A stretch of DNA of 64,000 bases, taken from Pomphorhynchus laevis. Taxonomy: Eukaryota > Acanthocephala > Palaeacanthocephala > Echinorhynchida > Pomphorhynchidae. The DNA is taken from contig WNNJ02000945.1 of NCBI GenBank assembly GCA_012934845.2, forward strand, positions 1-64,000, read 5' to 3'. Under the pieces are notes generated by a model that searched no databases, was not told where the DNA came from, and saw only the letters and a program-made list of their open reading frames with translations. How positions within the stretch are numbered: position 1 is the first letter of the stretch; every line of letters begins with the position of its first letter. Below are positions 1 to 8,406 of the stretch, piece by piece. The position numbers were made by a program, and so were the translations under genes.

Positions 1-46
<46 letters not shown>
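1..46. repeat. (AT)n microsatellite
   Basis: Uninterrupted AT dinucleotides from the window edge. The tract abuts the left terminal repeat of the Penelope-like element; matching tracts sit at 2972-3037 and 3370-3461, so the units here were placed in or bounded by (TA)n DNA. Confidence 0.97.
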
Positions 47-48
<2 letters not shown>

Positions 49-49
<1 letters not shown>

Positions 50-190
50 GAATAGTTGCTAGGTCACACGAGGTGACTTTCGCATTGAAAACCAGCTACA
101 GAATCCTTCCTTCATGATATCCAATTCCATACACCCTGACTACTAACGGCGCCTCGAAAGTCACCTCGTGTGACCTAGCAACTATTCATT
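49..190. repeat. Left terminal foldback of the Penelope-like element
   Basis: Bases 49-153 are the exact reverse complement of 3266-3370, an inverted repeat of about 105 bp on the two sides of the Penelope-like element. Bases 156-190 then repeat the extreme end again in direct orientation, almost identical to 3337-3371, so 50-82 and 156-188 can fold on each other. Inverted or partly duplicated termini are known for Penelope-like elements. An alternative is that the left block is a truncated, inverted copy of the SINE-like unit at 3038-3371. Confidence 0.85.
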
Positions 191-320
191 ACATAAATAA
201 GAATCCATCAAAGGATCACCAGTCCCGATTTCAATCGATCTTCATGATCTCATACAATAATATATATATGGTATTTACCAAATATATGGCTGTATCTCGA
301 ATGAGATCTCGCGAAGCACA

Positions 321-689
321 TTGAGGTCTAAAGCATTGGCACACCGACAGTTTTTAGACATTTGCGTGGGGAGGAAGCTAATTCCTGTTTCACTACGTTT
401 TCTCAAACCATTAGTGGTAAACTTAGAACAGGTCGATGCTAGATATGCAACCTGGCTTACTACCAAGTGGCCACAAGTACAGAATAATTGCAGTCGCCAA
501 CTTGTATGCCTTTTACGTGATTTTTACCGTAAATCATGCATGAGACCCAACGATGATATTGAGGAACGAACTTACCGATGTTGCTGTGTACGAAAAGTAA
601 AAAAGTTACGGAAGCTCCATGTGAACATAAACCTCGAGGAGTTTATGTCTACAAATACACGTAGAAATCGTCGAATTTTCAAAATTTAA
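321..689 (+). pseudogene. N-terminal piece of the Penelope-like ORF
   Basis: A 122-codon open stretch rich in Arg, Lys and Cys, just upstream of the RT frame and in the same register. Between 690 and 846 coding-like sequence continues in another register (it can be read from 688), and an A-run near 776-783 lies where the register would change. The piece has no motif I recognise. Position and register suggest it is the poorly conserved N-terminal region that precedes RT in Penelope-like proteins. A separate small ORF is possible but less likely. Confidence 0.55.
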
Positions 690-800
690 TGCGAAGCATA
701 TTAAGCATAGACGCGAACTTGTTATTAATGACAGCGCGAGTAAGTTTATCGAATCGTCTGATGATGTGACGTTGAAAAAAAACATATTCAGGCTCTTAGT

Positions 801-2780
801 ATGGGATTGTCATTCATACCAACACCTGCAACATGCGACAGACTAAGGATTTCAAAAGCGTTGAACATAGTGGCTTCAGGAATGTTTCCTCGTAAAATGG
901 ATACAATTACTCGGAATGATAAGATAGAGAAACTTAAAAAGTGGATGTGGTGTGACTACATAAAAACCAACGAAAAGCATAAGTACAGACCTAACATTTC
1001 GAAGTCTGTAGCAGAGGGGCTGAAGTCATTACAAGCACGAAATGATGTAAAAATAACGAAAGCGGACAAAGGCCCGCAAGCGGTAATCTGGAAGTTAGAT
1101 GATTATTCAACAGAAGCATTGCGTCAACTAAATGATGCAACCACATATTGTCAAGTAGAGGCATCTTGTATTCAAGTTTGTCGAACTGTGAATGATCTAC
1201 TGGATATTGCAGTAAGTAAGCAGCAGCTAGACGTTGCAAAAGCTAATGAGCTTAGACCAATAAAAGAACACCCTAGCTGTTTGGGAACTCCTACTGAAAT
1301 GTTGTCCAGGTATGTTGATCGGGAACTCAAGGAATTACTGCAGTTGGTTCCCTCGTACATCAGCAGCACTGTAGACTTTATCAGGAAGTTTGAAGAGCAA
1401 AAATGTTCCTTCCCGATGGAGACAATGATGATAACAGCAGACGTTGAGTCACTGTATACAAATATTCCCATCGAAAAGGGACTTAGTGCCGTCAATCAGA
1501 TGCTTGCCCGATCTCAGATATGTTCGCAAAAATTAGATTTTCTTCTATCCGCTTTAGAAGTCATACTACGACAGAATTACCTGCAACATGGAAATACAGT
1601 GTATCGACAAATAAGAGGAACAGCCATGGGGACTCCCGTGGCACCCACCTATGCTATTATATTTATGGATATGATGGAGCGTCGCTGGCTTTCACAATCA
1701 GAAGTACAGCCTGTATTTTATTGTCGATATATTGATGATATATTCATCGTGTGGCCTGGATCAACAGAATCGTGGCTTCAATTAAAAAAGTGTGCTAACA
1801 TCATGGATGGTATCCGTCTAAGCTTTACGGAAGACGATAAAAGCGTTAATTTTCTTGACGTCACAGTTTTTCGAACAAATGGAAAATATGAAACAAGAGC
1901 ATATCGTAAGCCAGAAACTCCATTGCTGCACATTCATGCTAATAGCTGCCACCCTCGGTCAGTAAAACGTAATATAATTTTCAACGAGGCGATGAGATTA
2001 CGACGTATTTGTTCAAAACAAGAGAATTTCGAGGAGCATCTGACAGAATTACAATCACATTTGTTGCAGAGAGGCTATAGTAAGTCGACGATAGTTACAC
2101 AATTTAATAGTGTACGCAGGTATAAACGAAACGACTTACTTAGAGGCGGCAAAATAAAATCAACAAATGATGTGATCACAGCAGTAATGCCACATCATCC
2201 GATAATTGACAATCTTCAACGCGATGTCGTTAAAGCAGCACGTTCGATATGCTCAACTAGTCAACCGCCAAAACTAAGAGTGTGGTATTCACTAGGAAAA
2301 AATATCAGTGACATTTTAAAAAATTCACGCAAACAATATAACGTTGGCTGTAAACCTTGTGGTGACAAACGATGCAAAACTTGCCAGGTTTTAGAAGAAG
2401 CGCGGACGATTACAAGCAGCGTAACTAGTGGCTACATAAATTTACAATCTGATGCTAATTGTAAGACCCCAAACATAACGTATGTCGGCACATGCCAAAT
2501 ATGCAATAAACAATATGTGGGGCAAAGTAGTATGGGTATGGCGCGGAGACTTAACTTACGACGGTCACAGTACAGAACAGGCAATCCAGCTGATGGTGCT
2601 TTACGTCATGCAATAGAACACGGTGTGAGCGAATGTTTCCGTTATTGTATCGTACACGCCAACGTAATTGATAAAAACGTTCGACTTCGTCTAGAGAATG
2701 AGTTAATCGGTAGATTACATACGGAGACGCACGATGGGTGCAACCCTGAGCATCCGTTTGTCGAACCAGGAGTTACGTGA
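801..2780 (+). CDS. Penelope-like reverse transcriptase with GIY-YIG endonuclease
   Basis: The 659-residue frame holds a Penelope-type reverse transcriptase followed by a GIY-YIG nuclease. RT motif A is TADVESLYTNIP (about 212-223), motif B is GTAMGTPVAP (about 273-282), and the catalytic YIDD box is at 310-313. A later VNFLDVTVF segment (about 359-367) fits the palm/thumb transition. A CX2CX4CX2C cluster (Cys517, 520, 525, 528) comes before the nuclease, whose YVG (561-563) and QYVGQ (571-575) form the GIY-YIG pair. An Arg-rich helix near 582-592 and a Glu in LENEL near 641-644 fit its active site. All catalytic residues are present, so this copy could encode an active enzyme. The Met at 801 is simply the first in the open frame; the true start lies upstream. 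Established role of the family: target-primed copying of the element's RNA in the nucleus. Confidence 0.93.
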   Translation: MGLSFIPTPATCDRLRISKALNIVASGMFPRKMDTITRNDKIEKLKKWMWCDYIKTNEKHKYRPNISKSVAEGLKSLQARNDVKITKADKGPQAVIWKLDDYSTEALRQLNDATTYCQVEASCIQVCRTVNDLLDIAVSKQQLDVAKANELRPIKEHPSCLGTPTEMLSRYVDRELKELLQLVPSYISSTVDFIRKFEEQKCSFPMETMMITADVESLYTNIPIEKGLSAVNQMLARSQICSQKLDFLLSALEVILRQNYLQHGNTVYRQIRGTAMGTPVAPTYAIIFMDMMERRWLSQSEVQPVFYCRYIDDIFIVWPGSTESWLQLKKCANIMDGIRLSFTEDDKSVNFLDVTVFRTNGKYETRAYRKPETPLLHIHANSCHPRSVKRNIIFNEAMRLRRICSKQENFEEHLTELQSHLLQRGYSKSTIVTQFNSVRRYKRNDLLRGGKIKSTNDVITAVMPHHPIIDNLQRDVVKAARSICSTSQPPKLRVWYSLGKNISDILKNSRKQYNVGCKPCGDKRCKTCQVLEEARTITSSVTSGYINLQSDANCKTPNITYVGTCQICNKQYVGQSSMGMARRLNLRRSQYRTGNPADGALRHAIEHGVSECFRYCIVHANVIDKNVRLRLENELIGRLHTETHDGCNPEHPFVEPGVT

Positions 2781-2840
2781 TGATTATTTTAGATTTTGTT
2801 CGACGCATTGTTCTAATTGTTGTGTGTTTTTTGTTTTAGA

Positions 2841-2868
2841 TTGATAAAGGCCGCTTGGCCGAAACGTC
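2841..2868 (+). ncRNA. Hammerhead-ribozyme-like core in the Penelope 3' UTR
   Basis: Behind the ORF stop by about 60 bases is TTGATAA, then a GGCC/GGCC stem with a four-base loop (2849-2860), then GAAAC followed by GTC. This is the order of a minimal hammerhead: CUGANGA, stem II, GAAA, a very short stem III and a NUH cleavage triplet. Penelope-like elements are known to carry such minimal hammerheads. The first core base is T instead of C and the last G is A, so activity is uncertain. Seen: the motif order and stem. Inferred: ribozyme identity. Confidence 0.45.
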
Positions 2869-2969
2869 TTGAATCTCATTTTGTGCAATTTTCCTGTTTT
2901 TATTATTTCTGAAGAAAATATATGGCCGAATCACATTGTGATCCAGGATCGCGATCGCTACGGTATTTA

Positions 2970-2971
<2 letters not shown>

Positions 2972-3037
<66 letters not shown>
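2972..3037. repeat. (TA)n microsatellite between the Penelope element and the SINE-like unit
   Basis: About 66 bases of pure TA repeat. It separates the Penelope 3' UTR from the SINE-like unit. Apparent short peptides of alternating Tyr and Ile come from this tract and are not genes. Confidence 0.97.
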
Positions 3038-3040
<3 letters not shown>

Positions 3041-3200
3041 GTTTCTGGATATCATGATGGAAGGTTTCATATACTGTGTGAAATCTGGTAATCCTGGATT
3101 CGTAGCCTAGCAGTCAAGAGCGCAAGCCAAGTACGGAGAGCGACAGCTCGAATCTCGGATAAGTCAAATTTCAAAAGGCGAAGAGTTGGTAGTCAGCCTT

Positions 3201-3246
3201 CTGACGAGCCCGGGGCTACCAACATGTGGCAAAAAGCGGGCGAAAC
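3201..3246 (+). ncRNA. Hammerhead ribozyme core inside the SINE-like unit
   Basis: CTGACGA at 3201-3207 is a perfect CUGANGA box. GCCCG (3208-3212) pairs with CGGGC (3237-3241) as stem II around a 24-base loop. GAAAC follows at 3242-3246, then a short loop and GTT, which could close a two-base-pair stem III and give the cleavage triplet. Weak complementarity between the bases just before the core and those after GTT could make stem I. All invariant core bases are present, so this is a better candidate than the one at 2841-2868. Confidence 0.6.
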
Positions 3247-3265
3247 GAAAACGGTTGTGGCAATG

Positions 3266-3369
3266 GCGCCGTTAGTAGTCAGGGTGTATGGAATTGGATA
3301 TCATGAAGGAAGGATTCTGTAGCTGGTTTTCAATGCGAAAGTCACCTCGTGTGACCTAGCAACTATTCG

Positions 3370-3370
<1 letters not shown>
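3266..3370. repeat. Right arm of the 105-bp inverted terminal repeat
   Basis: Exact reverse complement of 49-153. The two arms are about 3.1 kb apart and enclose the Penelope-like element. This arm also forms the 3' end of the SINE-like unit, directly before a (TA)n tract. Confidence 0.9.

Positions 3371-3461
<91 letters not shown>
3370..3461. repeat. (TA)n microsatellite
   Basis: About 92 bases of pure TA repeat closing the Penelope/SINE block on its right side. Confidence 0.97.
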
Positions 3462-3465
<4 letters not shown>

Positions 3466-3758
3466 ATAAGTGTTTGAATCGAGCATATTCTTAAGCCTGC
3501 AAACTTTCGTCACTCCTAGACGGTCATGTGATAGCCGGCAGCCATCGTCAGTAAGATGAACTATCACACGCCGTTTCGGCTGCCTCTGTGACATTGTGAA
3601 AATGCATTTATATATTATATATAGATATATGTTACGGCATTTTCTAATCGGTGTGGCTCAGGATTGATGAAATCAATTCTTTCCATATATGAATGTAGAT
3701 ATAAACTAACCGAGCCAAATTCAAAAACAAAATGACAAAATGTATATTGTTTTAAAGC
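3462..3758. other. Non-coding stretch of mixed composition
   Basis: Bases 3462-3600 are less AT-rich than their surroundings and may be the end of another repeat unit. No promoter boxes, coding frame or terminal repeat could be recognised. The rest, to 3758, is AT-rich with no feature seen. Confidence 0.5.
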
Positions 3759-3796
3759 TTTTGGCGTGAGCCTTCTGAAGAAGGCTCACGCCAAAA
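3759..3796. repeat. Perfect 18-bp hairpin
   Basis: Arms 3759-3776 and 3779-3796 are perfect reverse complements around a two-base loop. The plus strand contains CTGAAGA followed by a GGC/GCC stem, which resembles a decayed Penelope/hammerhead 3' motif but lacks the GAAAC box. It lies about 270 bases beyond the helicase stop codon, so it could also shape that transcript's 3' end. Confidence 0.7.
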
Positions 3797-3856
3797 GGCT
3801 AAGTTGAAGTTATTTAATTAAATTAAAGTTTTTTAAGGAATATATAAGGAATTTAA

Positions 3857-3862
3857 TTTATT
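3857..3862 (-). promoter_or_regulatory. Possible polyadenylation signal of the helicase gene
   Basis: TTTATT on the plus strand reads AATAAA on the minus strand, about 200 bases past the helicase stop codon. In DNA this AT-rich the hexamer is expected by chance, so support is weak. Confidence 0.3.
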
Positions 3863-4062
3863 TTCCTCATCACGATTTGAAAGACTATAATAAAGTCTTG
3901 AATGCAATTAAAGTCGTGAAAGAACGCTACACCCAAAAAACTACAAATGTAAATTTATCTTATAAACATTAGTTTTACAATATGACGCAATACGACTGTT
4001 CAAATAAACAGCGAAAAAGGAAAGAAACATTAGTATAAACATTGAGACTTTTGAGATAAATT

Positions 4063-5400
4063 TTAATTTATAATGGCTTGCAAAGCGTTCTTTAGCTCAT
4101 CAATGTTGATATCATTCTCATATACTTCAAAATTTAAAACAACGTTCCTTAGCTCCTTTAGACGCTTAAATTCAGTTCCCTGTGCAGCTAATGTAATCGC
4201 AGTGCCTTGCTTACCGACTCGAGCAGTTCTACCCACTCGATGTATATATGTAGTGAGATGCTTAGGTACACTATATTGGATAACGGACTTGACAGCACAA
4301 GTATCTAATCCCCTTGCCATTAGATCAGAACAAATAAATATGTCATTTTCATGTGCATTTGAAGGAAACCTTAATGGCTTAGAATCAGCGGTGCAAAGAT
4401 GGAATTCGAGTTCGTTGTTTTCGAGTTTTTTGCTTAGCAATTGATTCAGTAGCTTATATAGGTTAGAGGCTTCTTTTCGAGAATCAGTGAAGACAAGTGC
4501 AGGCAGCAGCAGATTATTGTGCTTCGAAAACAATTGTTTAAGGATTAAAGGCTTAATAGATTCTGAAGAACAGTTTACCACATACTCACTAAGATTTTCA
4601 GATACAACGGGATCATTAAGCAAGCCGATTCTTGAAAATAAATAACAAATAGATACTGTAGTATCGCTTTCTGCTTTTATTAATAGTGGTTCATAGCATT
4701 TAATAGATGCAATGTTGGTCAATTTTAGATCGAGAGTAGCGCTGACCATAACTTTCTGTAATGGAGGTTGAATAATTGACCATTCAGCAGGATTTTTCGG
4801 TGGGTTCTTGCATATAGAAGACAGTACCTGGGAATCGTGTAATAGTCTGTCCGCTTCGTCGAGAACAAGAAATCGAAGGTGGTTAAAATTTAGGCCACAA
4901 CGAGTAAGTGGACCGAGCATACCTAGAGTAGATATAACAACACACGGATCAATATCCAATAAGCAATCACGACTTAAAACTTCATCAGCAGTGGAAATTA
5001 TACAGTCACAGCATTGATTTACAAGCATACGGAATACAGATACAATTTGACGAACTAATTTTTCATTAGGAACTATTACCAATACTCTCATTAGGCCTCG
5101 TATGGTTTGACTACGCAGATACGACATTATGGGGAGTGCGAAAGCAAGTGTTTTACCAGATCCGGTTGGACTCCATAAGTATAAATCATTAGGGTAATCA
5201 AATATTGGTATTGTGCCAAAACGCAAATGTCTCCAAATCAAAGCAATAGTTGTTTTTTGAAAGGTGCTAAGACTTTCAACACCGTCAACGTAAGAACACA
5301 ACAGATCAATGTCATCAGGAAGAATATCTAAATCGGTAATGATATTACTCGGAACACATGACGACAGCATTATCTGAAATTTATAGTTATAAACAGACAT
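4063..5400 (-). CDS. DDX51: DEAD-box RNA helicase, DDX51/Dbp6-like
   Basis: A complete, intronless 445-residue DEAD-box helicase. Q motif Gln48; motif I SPTGSGKT (77-84); Ia VIVPNEKL (108-115); II DEAD (181-184); III SAT (220-222); IV LVFTDSR (302-308); V SDLMARGLD (358-366); VI HRVGRTARVGK (387-397). The FKRLKEL end resembles DDX51/Dbp6, which acts in nucleolar 60S ribosome assembly; that assignment is by resemblance to remembered family features. It is much shorter than vertebrate or yeast members (over 600 residues) because the long N-terminal region is missing. The first Met is at 5400. A second, Met11, follows a TTTCAG acceptor-like site by three bases, so the mature mRNA may start there after cis- or trans-splicing. 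Codon use is AT-rich. The frame is open with every catalytic motif, so it is probably a live host gene. A retrocopy is the main alternative. Confidence 0.88.
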   Translation of the reverse strand: MSVYNYKFQIMLSSCVPSNIITDLDILPDDIDLLCSYVDGVESLSTFQKTTIALIWRHLRFGTIPIFDYPNDLYLWSPTGSGKTLAFALPIMSYLRSQTIRGLMRVLVIVPNEKLVRQIVSVFRMLVNQCCDCIISTADEVLSRDCLLDIDPCVVISTLGMLGPLTRCGLNFNHLRFLVLDEADRLLHDSQVLSSICKNPPKNPAEWSIIQPPLQKVMVSATLDLKLTNIASIKCYEPLLIKAESDTTVSICYLFSRIGLLNDPVVSENLSEYVVNCSSESIKPLILKQLFSKHNNLLLPALVFTDSRKEASNLYKLLNQLLSKKLENNELEFHLCTADSKPLRFPSNAHENDIFICSDLMARGLDTCAVKSVIQYSVPKHLTTYIHRVGRTARVGKQGTAITLAAQGTEFKRLKELRNVVLNFEVYENDINIDELKNALQAIIN

Positions 5401-5467
5401 TTATGCCATTTTCGCAGTAGCATACATTTTTAAAATTAAAGTATTATCATATGTGCGTATGCCAAAA

Positions 5468-5776
5468 TCACGATAATGTAATTATTTCAATATGATTATA
5501 CAGTCCATACATCCTTTGCTTTGTTTCATCCACTAAATATCCTGTATACTTAGTTGGTAATGTAGCAAAGTGTAAAAGATAATTTGATTCTAAATATATT
5601 CGACGCCGTAGATTAATTATCAACTAATTACTGGGTAATTCCAATTCTTTCTTGTCACACGGGAACATACTGCTATACCGTCTTATATAATTATCTACAT
5701 AAAACAGCTGTATATCACCACACAATATTAAAATATCAAAATTTAAAACAGCTGCATTAAAACTGATATGATAAAT
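5468..5776 (-). CDS. Probable terminal exon(s) of an unrecognised host gene
   Basis: On the minus strand, directly upstream of the helicase, is a coding-like stretch of about 85 sensible residues. It contains DILILCGDIQLFYVDNYIRR in the upper part and FATLPTKYTGYLVDETKQR in the lower part, and ends at a TGA at 5468-5470. One in-frame TAG separates the parts. It falls inside a possible 42-nt GT-AG intron (about 5588-5629) whose length is a multiple of three, so removing it keeps the frame. An acceptor-like ATATCAG precedes the upper part near 5775. I do not recognise the protein. Its composition is far from random AT-rich DNA. It could be the last exons of a neighbouring gene or a decayed pseudogene. 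No convincing further upstream exon was found. Confidence 0.42.
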
Positions 5777-6484
5777 GATTAGTATTTACCTTTAAGTAAA
5801 AGTTATGTTTAAAATTTTTGACGTATTACATGGAGTACCCAATATTATATATAATAAATATTATAATATTATATCATATTATATTATAATATAATATATT
5901 TATTGTATATATACAATTAATATATTAATATACTATAATTATATTTAAATATTTGTATATATATTTGAATGTACAATAAGTTAATAAGCATATGAATCTA
6001 TGCAACCAGTGCGATTTCGTATATTACGAAATTCATCCGATATCCATTTTATAATGAGTATATATTTATTTTAATCGCAAAAATATAATTATTTTTAATT
6101 ATATAATCACATTTATTCAATCAATCAATTGCCAAGCATAATTACCAAAATAATAATTTTAAAGTATTCTAGTGGATATAGGTGTTTTATTGTGTCCCAT
6201 TAAATTGTTAAAATTGGTTTTGATAAAACCAATTAAAATGTGTAGAAATGCATTATTGGTCTTAATGATATATTAAAGCATTGCATCCTTTTAAAAGTGA
6301 GATATATTTAGGAGAAAACCCGTTTTAGCTAGTTGTTTGTATAAAATGTAGGAGCGTATATAATTGGCGACAAATTATTAAAAATAATTTTCTTCCGTAG
6401 GTCACTTAGCTATAATCTCTGATTATTTTTAAAATTTGGGGATAGTATTATATTATTAAATTTTGGGAGCATGATCAAAAAAAA
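5777..6484. other. AT-rich stretch without recognisable genes
   Basis: Very AT-rich sequence with short ATTATA-type runs around 5845-5950. No coding frame, RNA gene or mobile-element end was recognised. Confidence 0.6.
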
Positions 6485-7107
6485 ACTTTTAATTTTTATA
6501 TTTCGCTAACTTCTGTTAGCGTTAATAATTTAGTAGTTCTATAAACAGATTTGTTATACATGAATTTATAAAATTCCTGTCCTATGTTCAAAGGAATAAA
6601 TTATAATATTAATTTTTAAATGTTAAATGTAGTTATTTTAATCTGTTAAAAACAATATGCTATTGAAATCTATAAAGTTTGTATAATGAGTTATTTATAA
6701 ACATGTTTATTTCAGGTTTAAACAAGATTAATATTAAGAATATAATTTTAAAAGACCAAATTGTTCTGACGAGTATGAACAGTATTTTATTTAAATTCCG
6801 ATATTTTGGCAAAATAGTAACTTAATTTTAAATCTACAACAAATTTTCATAACGTGTGCATACTTTAACATTTTTAATTCTATATTGTAAAACGATCGTA
6901 TACATACATTTATGCTTTAATTCAATATGTAAATGAAATCATATTATCATTTTATTGTTAAATTAATAAAAAAATATTGAAACTTGATCTGGAAGAATAT
7001 ATTTTTAAAAACTTAATATAACTTTCAATATACCCCTTTAAAGAGGAGAGAGGGCATATTTTTATATTTCGCTAACAGAAGTTAGCGAAATATAGAAATT
7101 AAAAGTC
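6485..7107. repeat. Palindromic MITE-like repeat, ATATTTCGCTAAC family
   Basis: An arm at about 6485-6521 (ending in ATATTTCGCTAAC-TTCT-GTTAGC) recurs inverted at about 7070-7107. Bases 7063-7094 are a perfect 14-bp hairpin with an AGAA loop. The same core appears at 18889, 19555, 19615 and 20449, so this is a dispersed foldback family. No transposase is visible, and the superfamily is unassigned. Confidence 0.65.
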
Positions 7108-7163
7108 AGAACCATTTGGTCTTTTAAAATTATATTCTTAATATTAATCTTGTTTAAACCTGA
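6712..7163. repeat. Inverted repeat with 59-bp arms
   Basis: Bases 6712-6770 and 7105-7163 are near-perfect inverted copies. Next to them, about 6775-6862 and 7445-7540 form a second, more diverged inverted pair. The whole 6712-7560 block is thus a compound foldback, probably one or two MITEs inserted into each other. Confidence 0.7.
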
Positions 7164-7754
7164 AGATTTCAAGCAATAATTGTATATATGAGTAAAATTA
7201 TTTAATTTTTAATTTTATTTAAAAATTAAAATTAATTTTTGAAGTATTTAAAATGATTTCTCCAAAAAATGTTTTTAGATTAAAAGCGTATCATCACAAA
7301 GTATTTTGTGAAATAATCAATTTTCAAAGCGGTTAATTGCAACAAACAAAACCCCAAAAAGTGAGCCGTTAATGAAAAATAAAAAAGCCGTTAATGAAAA
7401 TTTCTACGATCTAATCACAATGTAGAATTCAAAAATGTAAAAATATGCACATGTTATAATATAAAAATTTGTTGTGAATTTAAAATTAAATTACTATTTT
7501 GCCAAAATATTTGAATTCAAATAAAATACTGTTTATACATGTAAGAACAGTTTAGAGTTTTGAAATTATATACTTAATAGTGATCAAGCTATCGAAGCCT
7601 CAATAGAGGCAACATCTAATTAACATTTCCTTAAGAGACTTCACTAACCAATTTAATAAGCGAATTATATTCAATACAATCAAATACTATGAAGGCGAAG
7701 TTAAAATATCATTCGCCTCCCTCCCGAATTGGTCAGATCTTATACTGAATTCTT

Positions 7755-7897
7755 CAACGGCAGATTCTCGGATCTGCCAGTGATTCTTGGTTTGATTCTC
7801 GGAATCACCAGCAGATTCTCGGATCTGCGGGTGATTCTCGGATCTTCAACGGCAGATTCTCGGTTTGTTAGAACGTTCAGTTACTGAACGTTCTAAC
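7755..7897. repeat. GATTCTCGG repeat cluster and 15-bp hairpin
   Basis: GATTCTCGG or a one-base variant occurs about seven times in 110 bases, partly as CAGATTCTCGGATCTGC, itself a short imperfect palindrome. A perfect hairpin follows at 7867-7897 (15-bp arms, one-base loop, AACGTT-rich). The cluster is GC-richer than its surroundings. No function could be assigned. Confidence 0.7.
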
Positions 7898-8389
7898 AAT
7901 ATAAGCAATTTCTCAGCATTTAAAAACATTTATCCTTTAAATATTTAAAAATAGCTATTATTTGTGATTTGTAAAACAAATTATTTTGAATTAAACACAT
8001 TTTATAATAAATATAATATTTAATAATATATAATAATATTTTTTATCTGGTGGTATAAAAATGGAAATAAAGGATCGAGGGACGATTTTTTTAGAAGAGG
8101 ATGTACAATGGCTGCTTTCCAGTTCTCTGGAAAAATATAGCTATTAATAATAAAGATTTTCTTAAGTTGCTTAGAGAGGGATCTGCTGTTTAATAAAAAT
8201 AAGAGGGGATGGTGTTGTGCAAACGAGCAGGAAAACCCTTATGGAAACAATTTAGAATGAAGCATGGATACTGCATAACTAGCTCTATTACTACCTGGTC
8301 ATTTATGTGCAACGATTTCCTGCCGATTCCAAAGGTTTTTGATTTTATAATCTTTATTTAATCAAATTAAATTGTCAACGAAGAGTTCA
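7898..8389. other. No recognisable gene
   Basis: AT-rich sequence. AATAATAAAGATTTTCTT near 8146-8165 resembles a LINE-α 3' terminus read on the minus strand, but the match is too short to call. Confidence 0.5.
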
Positions 8390-8406
8390 TCTTATTAAAA
8401 CCAATT

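Larger units (their letters stand above)
191..2971 (+). mobile_element. Penelope-like retroelement (RT + GIY-YIG)
   Basis: A retroelement lying between the left foldback and a (TA)n tract. It carries an N-terminal coding piece (321-689), a long reverse transcriptase/GIY-YIG frame (801-2780) and a 3' UTR with a hammerhead-like hairpin (2841-2868). The core coding region looks young because 659 codons are open, while the N-terminal region is interrupted at least once between 689 and 801. Target preference for (TA)n and repeated, inverted ends agree with Penelope biology. The clade within Penelope-like elements was not resolved. Confidence 0.9.
3038..3371 (+). mobile_element. SINE-like unit with pol III promoter boxes and hammerhead core
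   Basis: A unit of about 330 bp flanked on both sides by (TA)n. A tRNA-like A box (TAGCCTAGCAG, from about 3103) is followed about 40 bases later by a B box-like TCGAATC (around 3151). A hammerhead-like core lies at 3201-3246. The last 105 bases (3266-3370) recur inverted at 49-153, at the far end of the Penelope-like element. A tRNA promoter with a hammerhead is the layout of the schistosome SMalpha retroposons and of retrozymes. Seen: boxes, core, flanks and shared end. Inferred: a SINE or retrozyme, possibly moved by the Penelope machinery. Confidence 0.6.

Noticed and set aside
2869-3110. Open frames of about 62 codons with long Tyr-Ile runs
   Set aside because: They are translations of the (TA)n tract; no homologous or compositional support.
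3370-3594. Minus-strand open frame ending in a Tyr-Ile repeat
   Set aside because: Most of it is (TA)n; the remaining 45 residues match nothing I recognise.
3463-3600. GCCGAAACGGC and CTGACGA on the minus strand as another hammerhead
   Set aside because: GAAAC comes before CTGACGA, so the core order is wrong and no stem II joins them.
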